Part shown: one piece after another, positions 28,636-35,325 of the stretch
Numbering within the stretch: the first letter of the stretch is position 1
How the letters are laid out: each line of letters opens with the position of its first letter
Notes under the pieces: generated by a model
What the model was told of the DNA's origin: nothing
The model's input: the letters and a program-made list of their open reading frames with translations, nothing else
Database searches by the model: none
Assembly (NCBI GenBank): GCA_017472575.1
Contig: JAFUPX010000012.1
Span: 1-36,207 of the forward strand
Direction of reading: 5' to 3'
Length of the DNA stretch: 36,207 bases
Source: Clostridia bacterium
GTDB lineage: Bacteria > Bacillota > Clostridia > Oscillospirales > Acutalibacteraceae
Program-made: the position numbers and the translations under genes

Positions 28636-29100
28636 CTACCTGTTCTGTTCTTTTATTGCCCTGTCAATAGCACGGTTGGCATCCCTTTTAGCGGCGGTTT
28701 CGCGCTTATCGTGAAGCTTTTTACCTCTGCAAAGACCCACCTGCACCTTAACAAGAGAGCCTTTGAAATAAAGAGAAAGCGGAACAAGCGCCAAGCCCTG
28801 CTGCTTAACAAGACCCATAAGCCGCATTATTTCCCTTTTATGAAGCAGGAGCTTTCTGTCCCTCATAGGAGGTTTATTAAAAATATTACCCTGCTCATAA
28901 GGAGAAATATGCATCTGCTTAATGTACATTTCACCGTCATCAATACCGCACCACGCATCCTTTAAATTAACGCCTCCGGCGCGTATTGATTTAACCTCGG
29001 TTCCGGAAAGAGCGATTCCGGCTTCAAAGCTTTCAATAACAAAATATTCGTGAAAGGCTTTTTTGTTTGTTGTTATAGTTTTTGTATTTTCCACCGGCAT
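28636..29100 (-). CDS. smpB: SsrA-binding protein
   Basis: SmpB binds the tRNA-like part of tmRNA and brings it to stalled ribosomes. About 154 residues, typical length. Seen: [32 protein letters not shown], the family core HISPYEQGN, and the basic tail [15 protein letters not shown]. The frame opens with GTG-ATG (29103, 29100). The ribosome site AGGGG is only two bases before the ATG; GTG at 29094 (third codon, VENTKT) has a better seven-base spacing and may be the true start. It is transcribed towards ssrA, with an esterase gene in between. Confidence 0.95.
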   Translation of the reverse strand: MPVENTKTITTNKKAFHEYFVIESFEAGIALSGTEVKSIRAGGVNLKDAWCGIDDGEMYIKQMHISPYEQGNIFNKPPMRDRKLLLHKREIMRLMGLVKQQGLALVPLSLYFKGSLVKVQVGLCRGKKLHDKRETAAKRDANRAIDRAIKEQNR

Positions 29101-29120
29101 CACCCCTTTGTTTAAATTAA

Positions 29121-29190
29121 TGGTGAATAATGAAGAGTGAAAAATTTCGGTGTCGGCTCAGCCGACAGATCATTCATTTTTCATTGTTGC
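29121..29190. repeat. Short palindromic element in the smpB leader
   Basis: A perfect 8-bp dyad TGTCGGCT-C-AGCCGACA (29152-29168) is flanked by loosely inverted A/T-rich sequence (GAATAATGAAG on one side, CATTTTTCATTG on the other). The layout is that of a small mobile palindrome (REP or MITE-like) of about 70 bases. It falls downstream of the smpB transcription start, so it would be in the mRNA leader. Confidence 0.5.
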
Positions 29191-29197
29191 GACAATT

Positions 29198-29226
29198 AGT
29201 ATAACACATTATAAAATAACGGTCAA
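29198..29226 (-). promoter_or_regulatory. Promoter of smpB
   Basis: On the minus strand TTGACC (29221-29226) and TATACT (29198-29203), 17 bases apart. Transcription would start near 29191, giving a leader of about 90 bases that contains the palindromic element. Confidence 0.75.
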
Positions 29227-29249
29227 GAGAAGTAGGTCGAAAAAAGTCT

Positions 29250-29277
29250 TTAACAGATACAAAATATATGGTATACT
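29250..29277 (+). promoter_or_regulatory. Promoter of rlmD
   Basis: TTAACA (29250-29255) and TATACT (29272-29277) with a 16-base spacer and a TGG extended -10. It is back to back with the smpB promoter. Confidence 0.6.
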
Positions 29278-29298
29278 TAACAGGAAATGGAGAGAAAT

Positions 29299-30657
29299 AT
29301 GAAAAAGAATGATATTATAACTTTAGAAATAACAGATTTAACTGTTGACGGCAGCGGTGTCGGAAAATACGATGGAATGGCAGTTTTCGTTCCATTAACG
29401 GCTGTGGGAGACATAGCAGAGGTTAAAATTTTAAAGGTTAAAAAGAGCTACTGCTTTGGCAAGCTCGAAAGGCTTATAACCCCCTCTGCCTCAAGAATTA
29501 ATCAGGATTGCGCTGTTTTCAACCGTTGCGGCGGCTGTGTTACCAGACATATTGACTACAAAGCCGAATGTGAAGCAAAGCAAAACAAGGTTTATTCCGC
29601 CATAAAGCGAATAGGCGGTATTGAACTTTTGCCAAATCCTATAATTCCTGCCGAAAAAACAGAGCGATACCGCAACAAGGCTCAATATCCTGTATCATTG
29701 GAGGGAAAGGCAGGCTTTTTTGCAAAGCATTCCCACCGTATAATAGAATGTGGCACCTGTCTTTTACAGCCTGAAATCTTCGATAAAATAGTTAATAGAA
29801 CCGAGCAATGGATTTCGGATAACAGTATATCTGTATACAATGAGCAGACTCACAGCGGTTTATTACGCCATATATATCTGCGTATTGCCGAAAAAACAGG
29901 TGAAATAATGTTTACCGCTGTAATAAACGGCGACTCACTGCCGCAATCCGATAAGCTGATAGAAATTCTTAAAGACATTTGCAAGGAAAACTTAAAAAGC
30001 GTTCAGATAAACATAAACAAGGACGATACAAATGTCATTTTAGGTGAAGAATGTAAGGTTTTGTACGGAGAAAAATATATAACCGATATTCTATGCGGAA
30101 TAAAAGTGCGCCTTTCTCCCCTATCCTTTTATCAGGTTAACAGAGTAATGGCAGAAAAGCTTTATCTTAAAGCAAGAGAATTAGCCGACCCTCTCGGCAA
30201 AAATATTCTCGACCTTTACTGCGGAGCCGGAACGATAGGTCTTTCTATGGCAGACGCGGCAAAAAGTATTGTTGGAGTGGAAATTGTTCCGCAAGCGGTG
30301 GAGGATGCAAAATTCAATGCCGAAAACAATCATATAACAAACGCAAGATTTATCTGTGCTGATGCTAAAACAGCGGCGGCTCAGTTGGCAAAAGAAAAAT
30401 ACAAGCCCGATGTTGTTATTGTTGACCCTCCGAGAAAGGGCTGCAGTGAGGAGCTTCTCATAACTGTTTCGCAAGACTTTTCTCCTGAAAGAATTGTATA
30501 TATTTCCTGCGACCCTGCAACCTTAGCCAGAGATGCGGCAATTTTAAACCAAAAAGGCTATATACTAAAAGAGTATACGCCTGTAGACTTATTTCCTCGC
30601 ACTGCGCATATAGAATGCTGTGCACTTTTTGTGCACATCAGCGATATAAATTCCTGA
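29299..30657 (+). CDS. rlmD: 23S rRNA (uracil-C5)-methyltransferase, RlmD/RumA type
   Basis: Makes 5-methyluridine in 23S rRNA with SAM. Domains in order: TRAM (about 1-60), iron-sulfur Cys set (CAVFNRCGGC plus a later CGTC), then the methyltransferase domain with DLYCGAGTIGL, DPPRKGC and YISCDPATLARD carrying the catalytic Cys, ending VDLFPRTAHIECC. About 452 residues, normal length. The frame opens at ATG 29287, but ATG 29299 has GGAGAG at a suitable distance. The last residues after LFVH (ISDINS) come from a sequence that forms an inverted repeat with downstream DNA, so the tail and stop codon may derive from an inserted element. The precise uracil cannot be told from sequence. Confidence 0.93.
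   Translation: MKKNDIITLEITDLTVDGSGVGKYDGMAVFVPLTAVGDIAEVKILKVKKSYCFGKLERLITPSASRINQDCAVFNRCGGCVTRHIDYKAECEAKQNKVYSAIKRIGGIELLPNPIIPAEKTERYRNKAQYPVSLEGKAGFFAKHSHRIIECGTCLLQPEIFDKIVNRTEQWISDNSISVYNEQTHSGLLRHIYLRIAEKTGEIMFTAVINGDSLPQSDKLIEILKDICKENLKSVQININKDDTNVILGEECKVLYGEKYITDILCGIKVRLSPLSFYQVNRVMAEKLYLKARELADPLGKNILDLYCGAGTIGLSMADAAKSIVGVEIVPQAVEDAKFNAENNHITNARFICADAKTAAAQLAKEKYKPDVVIVDPPRKGCSEELLITVSQDFSPERIVYISCDPATLARDAAILNQKGYILKEYTPVDLFPRTAHIECCALFVHISDINS
30620..30636. repeat. Small palindrome at the 3' end of rlmD
   Basis: GTGCAC, TTTTT, GTGCAC, a perfect 6-bp dyad inside the last codons of rlmD and just ahead of the larger palindromic region. Confidence 0.5.
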
Positions 30658-30752
30658 CGGTATTTGCGATATACACTTTTAGTGTGCGATATACCCTGCG
30701 GGTACATAGGATTTATATCATATCGCATTTGGCACTGTCAAATATATCGCAG
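30641..30752. repeat. Palindrome-rich intergenic repeat
   Basis: GCGATATAAATTCC (30641-30654) is imperfectly inverted in GGATTTATATCATATCGC (30709-30726). Between them are two small hairpins, ACACT-TTT-AGTGT and TACCC-TGC-GGGTA, and the word GCGATATA or its complement recurs four to five times. The pattern looks like a short dispersed repeat; other copies elsewhere in the genome would confirm it. Confidence 0.6.
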
Positions 30753-30765
30753 AGAGGAATAAAAC

Positions 30766-30867
30766 ATGGAAAATAAAACAATAAAAGAGTTAGCTGTTGA
30801 ATTAACTGTAGAAGTGACTAATGTTTGTGATAACATACATGGGAGAAAAATGTTTGTAAGTCTATAA
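30766..30867 (+). pseudogene. Decayed four-helix-bundle (23S intervening-sequence-like) protein fragment
   Basis: A 33-codon ORF with AGAGAGG ahead of its ATG. The first ~24 residues (MENKTIKELAVELTVEVTNV then CDNI) resemble the first helix of the small four-helix-bundle proteins of the S23/intervening-sequence family, which are normally about 115-120 residues. After HGRKMFVSL a stop ends it and I find no continuation in any plus frame, so it is a truncated relic. It directly follows the palindromic repeat, suggesting both arrived as one cassette. The family call rests on my memory of such proteins and is moderate. Confidence 0.5.
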
Positions 30868-31011
30868 TATTTTGATAACCTCATCGCTGTTTATTAAAAT
30901 TTAACACCCTACCGCCACGCTTCATATTATAATAATGAAATTGTCTGATTATTTTTAGAAAAATCAGGCAAGAATATTATTACAAGAAACTCTTTCGGAG
31001 CGTGAATATAA
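30868..31011 (+). other. Intergenic stretch upstream of mazF
   Basis: No ORF of antitoxin size is present. A small hairpin (CTGATT / AATCAG around 30945-30968) and a TATAAT (30928-30933) without a good -35 are the only features I see. GGAG about 11 bases before the ATG of the next gene is its likely ribosome site. Confidence 0.4.
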
Positions 31012-31386
31012 ATGACTATCAAGCGAGGAGAAATTTACTATGCCGATTTAAGCCCTGTTGTAGGGTCTGAGCAGGGCGGAGTACGTCCCGTACTCATAAT
31101 ACAAAACGATATCGGCAACCGATACAGTCCAACCGTTATAGCGGCGGCGATAACCAGCCAGAGGGATAAAACAAGCCTTCCTACTCACATTATGGTTGAT
31201 GCCGACCACTGCGGACTTTCAAAGGATTCTATTGTTCTTTTAGAACAGGTACGAACGATAGACAAAAGAAGACTTAAGGAAAAGATGGGAAGTCTTGACC
31301 AAGGCTCTATGGACCGTGTGGACAAGGCATTATCCGTAAGCTTCGGATTACCATTTTCGGGAGGAATCTCTAGTATAGCTACATAA
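31012..31386 (+). CDS. MazF/PemK-type endoribonuclease toxin
   Basis: The family cleaves single-stranded mRNA at short sequence motifs and is normally held in check by an antitoxin. The 124-residue protein aligns well with Bacillus EndoA/Ndo[32 protein letters not shown], then [10 protein letters not shown], the LPTH motif and [13 protein letters not shown]. The basic and polar active-site positions (R in GGVRPV, T/S in AAITSQ) are present. No antitoxin ORF precedes it; the upstream neighbour is a broken ORF. It either uses a distant antitoxin or is a chromosomal housekeeping MazF. A terminator follows. Confidence 0.93.
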   Translation: MTIKRGEIYYADLSPVVGSEQGGVRPVLIIQNDIGNRYSPTVIAAAITSQRDKTSLPTHIMVDADHCGLSKDSIVLLEQVRTIDKRRLKEKMGSLDQGSMDRVDKALSVSFGLPFSGGISSIAT

Positions 31387-31408
31387 GCTATAATTTATCA
31401 GGATGTGT

Positions 31409-31445
31409 TTGCGGTACTCTATAAAAGTACCGCAAGCTTTCTTTA
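31409..31445. terminator. Terminator between mazF and the AraC gene
   Basis: A 10-bp stem TTGCGGTACT / AGTACCGCAA with a 7-base loop, followed by a T-rich GCTTTCTTTATA. It is convergent between the two genes. Confidence 0.75.
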
Positions 31446-31449
31446 TATA

Positions 31450-32226
31450 TTAAACCTCTCTGCGATATTTCACAGGAGATACTCCCACCTGCTTTAAAAA
31501 AGCTCTGTTAAAGGTGCGAATAGTTGAAAAACCGCAAAGGTCTGCGATTTCAGTTATGCTTAAATCTGTTTCGGCGAGTTTAATACAAGCCTCGTTAATA
31601 CGGAGCATATTTATATACGACGGAAAGCTCATCTTAAATTTTTCAGAAAAAATATGCGAAAGTCTGCTCTCGCTTATATGCAGTGCTTTCGCGGCAGTTC
31701 CAAGGCTTAGCTTTTCGTGGTAATTGTTTTCACAGTAAGAAAGAATATCTCCTACAATGTCGGTATGAACCTTATCACACGAAACAAACTCACAAACCTC
31801 AAACAGCTTGCCTAAAGCAACAGTTAACCAACCCTTTTGTACAGCAGGTGAGCAAGAATTATATTCTTTAAAAACGGTTTCCATCACATTGAAGAAGCCG
31901 TTTTTTTCTGTCTGTTCTCTCCCGATAATCGGACAAACCGGCTTTTGCTTAAATATCTTTTTGAATTCAGGAAAAATCGAGGCATCAAGTATAAGTACAT
32001 AACTTGTTATATTCTGGCTAGCCCAATAGCTGTGTATTTGATTAGGAAAAGCAACTACTGTATCACCCTGCTTTATTTCAAAGGTTTCTCCGTCTACACT
32101 GCAAAACGCACTGCCGCTTAAAAGACTGATTATCTCAACCGCCTTATGCAAATGCGGTTCAAAATCTACAGAATCTCTTTTTTCCAGATTTATTTTGTTT
32201 TCCCAATGCTGATATGTAAGCTTCAT
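31450..32226 (-). CDS. AraC-family transcriptional regulator
   Basis: 258 residues. The N-terminal cupin sensor domain has HLHKAVEIISLLSGSAFC and IKQGDTVVAFPNQIHSY. The C-terminal AraC domain has two helix-turn-helix motifs (LSLGTAAKALHISESRLSHIF, then LSITEIADLCGFSTIRTFNRAF) and ends GVSPVKYRRE, the family signature. It is divergent from the GH3 gene, separated by 100 bases that contain two direct repeats and overlapping promoters, so it most likely senses a sugar and controls that gene and itself. Confidence 0.93.
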   Translation of the reverse strand: MKLTYQHWENKINLEKRDSVDFEPHLHKAVEIISLLSGSAFCSVDGETFEIKQGDTVVAFPNQIHSYWASQNITSYVLILDASIFPEFKKIFKQKPVCPIIGREQTEKNGFFNVMETVFKEYNSCSPAVQKGWLTVALGKLFEVCEFVSCDKVHTDIVGDILSYCENNYHEKLSLGTAAKALHISESRLSHIFSEKFKMSFPSYINMLRINEACIKLAETDLSITEIADLCGFSTIRTFNRAFLKQVGVSPVKYRREV

Positions 32227-32248
32227 TTTATCACCTTTCAGCAGAAAA

Positions 32249-32285
32249 TGTCCTGAATTATGGGCTAATTGTCTTGAATTATAGC
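32249..32285. promoter_or_regulatory. Tandem AraC-type binding sites
   Basis: TGTCCTGAATTATGGGC (32249-32265) and TGTCTTGAATTATAGC (32270-32285) are direct repeats with starts 21 bases apart, two helical turns, as expected for AraC-family half-sites. The second overlaps the -35 of the GH3 promoter and the -10 of the araC promoter. Confidence 0.7.
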
Positions 32286-32302
32286 ATAAAATGACTTATT
32301 AT
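32274..32302 (+). promoter_or_regulatory. Promoter of the GH3 gene
   Basis: TTGAAT (32274-32279) and TATTAT (32297-32302), 17 bases apart. The -35 lies inside the second direct repeat. Confidence 0.65.
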
Positions 32303-32306
32303 GCAA
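32278..32306 (-). promoter_or_regulatory. Promoter of the AraC gene
   Basis: On the minus strand TTGCAT (32301-32306) and a perfect TATAAT (32278-32283), 17 bases apart. It is face to face with the GH3 promoter and almost completely overlaps it, so the two genes are probably exclusive in initiation. Confidence 0.65.
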
Positions 32307-32326
32307 GTATAAAGGAGTGATACTTT

Positions 32327-34711
32327 ATGAAAAAATATACAAGATTTAAATTTCAGCCCTGTCTTCCCATAGGAGCGGACGGCAGACGCGTTACAGCCTC
32401 AGCAGAGCACGCTCTTGTTTCAAAACAGGCGGCAAGTGAGGGAATGGTTTTACTCAAGAACGAAAACGGTGCATTACCCCTTAAAAAGGGAGAAAAAATT
32501 GCGCTTTTCGGCAAATGCAGTGTTGCCGTCTATGAAGGCGGCGGCGGAAGCGGAGAAATACACGCTCCATATAAAAAGAATATTTTTGACGGCTTTGAGG
32601 AAAAAGCAAAAGAAAGAAAGGTTCGTCTATATACAGGCAACAAGGGCTTTTATGAGGAGCACGTGAGAAAAGAACATCTGCGCGTAACAGGAGATTCCGA
32701 GCATAAAGGAAAGTATGACGACGAATATCAGGCAGTACAGCAAATGCCTATGGGTGATGAACGCATTAATAGAAACTACGAGCTTTATCAGCTTTTTCAG
32801 GTTGCTGAGCCTGAGCTTTCTGCAGAAGATATTAATGCTGCCGCCTCCGAGGCAGATACCGCAATAATAACAATAGGCAGAATTTCCTCCGAGGGGCTTG
32901 ACCGCCGAGCCATTGCCGGCGACTATTATCTTTCGAATACCGAAAAAAAGCTTATTGATGATGTTTGTGCTAAATTCGAAAAGGTTATAGTTGTTTTAAA
33001 CATCACAGGTGTTACAGATGTTGAATACATAGCTGAAAACCCGAAGATTTCCGCAATACTGGTAAGCTGGTTTGGCGGAATGGAGGGCGGAAGTGCTGTT
33101 GCGGATATCCTTTGCGGAGATGTTACACCCTCTGGTAAGCTTACAGATACCTTTGTTAAATCCTATGACTTCTACCCCACTAAGGATACCTTTGAGGAAT
33201 CGCTTGACTATATGAACTATACCGATGATATCTATGTCGGCTACAGATATTTTGAAACCATACCCGGCGCTAAGGATAATGTAAGATATCCCTTCGGTTT
33301 TGGACTTTCCTACACCAACTTTGAAATTTCAAATGTATTAGCAGGTGAAGAAAAAGGACTTATAACTGTCAGCGCAACTGTTAAGAATACAGGAAGCTAT
33401 GCCGGAAAAGAAGTTGTTCAGGTATATTTCTCCGCTCCTCAGGGTAAGCTCGGCAAGCCTGCAAAACAGCTTATAGGCTATAAGAAAACAAAGCTATTAA
33501 ATCCCGAAGAATTTGAAACCGTTGCCATAAGCTTTAAGGTAAACGATATGGCGAGCTTTGATGACCTCGGCAAGATAGAAAAGAGCGCCTATGTACTCGA
33601 AAAGGGCGATTATGAGATTTATATTGGAAACAGTGTAAGAGACTGCGCAAAGCAGTATACATACACTGTAAATGAGGATACCGTAACTGAAAAATTATCC
33701 TCTCTTTGCCCGCCCTGCAAGCTGGAAAAGCGAATGTTAGCTGACGGCAGCTTTGAGGCTCTGCCCTTAAAAGAAGAAAGCTTTACCTTCGGTGTTAATA
33801 CTCCAAATACCGCCAAAGCTCCCGAAAAGGAAACAAGCTTTGAGCTGGTGGGCGACGAAATCACACTTGATGAATTTATTGCCCAGCTTACAGATGAGGA
33901 GCTTGTAGATTTAGTAGGAGGTCATCCCTCTACAGGTGTTGCAGACACCGGTTGCTTCGGTGCAAATGAGAAACGCGGCATACCTGCTGTTCCCACAGCT
34001 GACGGCCCTGCAGGACTGAGACTTATTCCCAACCGCGAAGTCCGTACAACGGCTTATCCCAGCGGAACGCTCCTCGCCTGCACATGGAATCCCGAAATTA
34101 TATATAAAGTCGGTGAGTGTGCCGCAAAAGAAGTAAAGGAAAATAATATCGGAGTATGGCTTACTCCGGCGCTTAACATTCACACAAACCCCTTATGCGG
34201 CAGAAATTTTGAATATTTCTCCGAAGACCCGTTTGTAGCAGGAAAAGCCGCCGTTGCTCTTACAAAGGGTGTGCAGTCACAAAAAATAGCAGTTTCGGCA
34301 AAGCATTTTGCGGCAAACAATAAAGAAGTTAACCGCACTGCCTGCGATTCGAGAGTTTCCGAGCGTGCGCTCAGAGAAATTTATCTCAAAGGCTTTGAAA
34401 TTTGTGTTAAAGAGGCAGACCCTTGGACTATAATGACCTCTTACAACCTATTAAACGGCTGTCATACCTCCGAAAGCTATGACCTTATCACCGGAATTCT
34501 CCGAAACGAATGGGGCTTTAATGGTATGATTACTACCGACTGGGGAGTAAAAAATGACCCTGTTAAAGAGGTTAAGGCAGGAAACGATATGAAAATGCAT
34601 ATCGGCTATCCCGATGAGCTTAAGGAAGCCTTAACCAACGGCAACCTTACACGTGCCGACCTTGAGGCTTGCGTTAAAAGAATATTAGAGCTTTTCTTAA
34701 AGCTGGACTAA
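32327..34711 (+). CDS. Glycoside hydrolase family 3 beta-glucosidase-like enzyme, domain-swapped order
   Basis: 794 residues without a signal peptide, so intracellular. The order is inverted relative to most GH3 enzymes: first the alpha/beta sandwich domain (about 36-330, QAASEGMVLLKNENGALPL, LVSWFGGMEGGSAVAD), then the FnIII-like part (PFGFGLSYTNFEIS, TVKNTGSYAGKEVVQVY), and last the TIM-barrel domain (about 510-794) with GIPAVPTADGPAG, SAKHFAANN and the nucleophile Asp738 in ITTDWG. This permuted layout is known from rumen beta-glucosidases. GGAG precedes the ATG by ten bases. Substrate is likely a beta-gluco- or xylo-oligosaccharide, but cannot be fixed. It is probably activated by the divergent AraC protein. 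Confidence 0.92.
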   Translation: MKKYTRFKFQPCLPIGADGRRVTASAEHALVSKQAASEGMVLLKNENGALPLKKGEKIALFGKCSVAVYEGGGGSGEIHAPYKKNIFDGFEEKAKERKVRLYTGNKGFYEEHVRKEHLRVTGDSEHKGKYDDEYQAVQQMPMGDERINRNYELYQLFQVAEPELSAEDINAAASEADTAIITIGRISSEGLDRRAIAGDYYLSNTEKKLIDDVCAKFEKVIVVLNITGVTDVEYIAENPKISAILVSWFGGMEGGSAVADILCGDVTPSGKLTDTFVKSYDFYPTKDTFEESLDYMNYTDDIYVGYRYFETIPGAKDNVRYPFGFGLSYTNFEISNVLAGEEKGLITVSATVKNTGSYAGKEVVQVYFSAPQGKLGKPAKQLIGYKKTKLLNPEEFETVAISFKVNDMASFDDLGKIEKSAYVLEKGDYEIYIGNSVRDCAKQYTYTVNEDTVTEKLSSLCPPCKLEKRMLADGSFEALPLKEESFTFGVNTPNTAKAPEKETSFELVGDEITLDEFIAQLTDEELVDLVGGHPSTGVADTGCFGANEKRGIPAVPTADGPAGLRLIPNREVRTTAYPSGTLLACTWNPEIIYKVGECAAKEVKENNIGVWLTPALNIHTNPLCGRNFEYFSEDPFVAGKAAVALTKGVQSQKIAVSAKHFAANNKEVNRTACDSRVSERALREIYLKGFEICVKEADPWTIMTSYNLLNGCHTSESYDLITGILRNEWGFNGMITTDWGVKNDPVKEVKAGNDMKMHIGYPDELKEALTNGNLTRADLEACVKRILELFLKLD

Positions 34712-34959
34712 AAATAACAGCCTTTACTTCGAAAGGACGGTTTTTCTGAGCCGTTACATCAATATGATAATTTATATGACTGCGACTTTTGTGAAATCGC
34801 CCTTTCGAAACCCTTAAAAACAAATTTTTCCGCTTGATTTGAAGTTTTAAATTTTCACCTGTTGGCATGGAAATTTCTCCAATTTTCTTTATATTTTAGA
34901 TATAAAACACAAGAAAATTTAGCCGATTTTAAGGAAATACTAATTTCCGAGGTGAAAAT
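34712..34959 (+). other. Intergenic stretch after GH3
   Basis: No gene seen. A 9-bp inverted repeat TTCGAAAGG (34728-34736) and CCTTTCGAA (34801-34809) encloses about 64 bases. A short GGAAAT / ATTTCC dyad lies near 34934-34949, just ahead of the GAGGTG ribosome site of the small ORF. I see no clear terminator for GH3 and no convincing promoter. Confidence 0.4.
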
Positions 34960-35154
34960 ATGAGATACAGTAATTTACATGACCTGATAAATTCAAGCAG
35001 CAGTACAAGAAAATATTTTCTTTCTCTGCCTGTTAATATGCAAATTTCCCTGCATGAGCATAATGATTATATCCATACGGCAGCTGAGCTTCACCGCATG
35101 GCAGGTATAATAGAAAACTACGAGCATCACTGCAAATTGAGCGACGGAATTTAA
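34960..35154 (+). CDS. Small hypothetical protein, 64 residues
   Basis: Product function unknown. The ATG has GAGGTG at a good distance, and the composition looks like a real soluble helical protein: RYSNLHDLINSSSSTRKYF, then FLSLPVNMQISLHEHNDYIH and TAAELHRMAGIIENYEHHC. The string SLPV-MQ-LHEHNDYIHTAAELH is, to my memory, a conserved pattern in short clostridial ORFs, but I cannot name a family. No signal or membrane segment. It ends 21 bases before an insertion sequence remnant, so its 3' flank was probably rearranged but its own end looks intact. Confidence 0.65.
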   Translation: MRYSNLHDLINSSSSTRKYFLSLPVNMQISLHEHNDYIHTAAELHRMAGIIENYEHHCKLSDGI

Positions 35155-35175
35155 CTAAAAAAGTCCCTGAGAAAT

Positions 35176-35325
35176 TGTACTGCCCCAAATTGTGTGGACA
35201 GTACAAAATCACCTCTATGGTAGCTAAAATTAAAACAAAACTGACATCGCTTTTCAAGTGGTGTCAGTTTTGTTTTAATTTGAATACGCTGATGATTGTA
35301 GAAATGGATGTATTCATCTATGAGG
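35176..35325 (-). mobile_element. Remnant of an IS3-family insertion sequence (end of transposase OrfB plus terminal repeat)
   Basis: On the minus strand the frame encodes IDEYIHFYNHQRIQIKTKLT then PLEKRCQF, which is the typical C terminus of IS3/IS150-type OrfB transposases. At its 3' side lies TGTACTGCCCCAAATTGTG (35176-35194), a terminal-inverted-repeat-like end whose outer TGTACTG is repeated inverted as CAGTACA at 35199-35205. Only about 150 bases are left; the catalytic DDE part and the other end are gone. The element directly abuts the GH43 gene, and the deletion or insertion probably removed the last codons of that gene. Confidence 0.8.
35227..35281. repeat. 26-bp near-perfect hairpin inside the IS remnant
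   Basis: Bases 35227-35252 pair with 35256-35281 with only two G-T wobbles and a 3-base loop TTC. Because of this symmetry both strands encode nearly the same peptide (KTKLT, CQFCFN). The arm lies over the last transposase codons. It could be a transcription terminator for the IS or a product of a fold-back rearrangement. Confidence 0.85.

Noticed and set aside
30868..31011. Possible MazE antitoxin gene ahead of mazF
   Set aside because: Only very short frames occur and none has a DNA-binding-like pattern or ribosome site.
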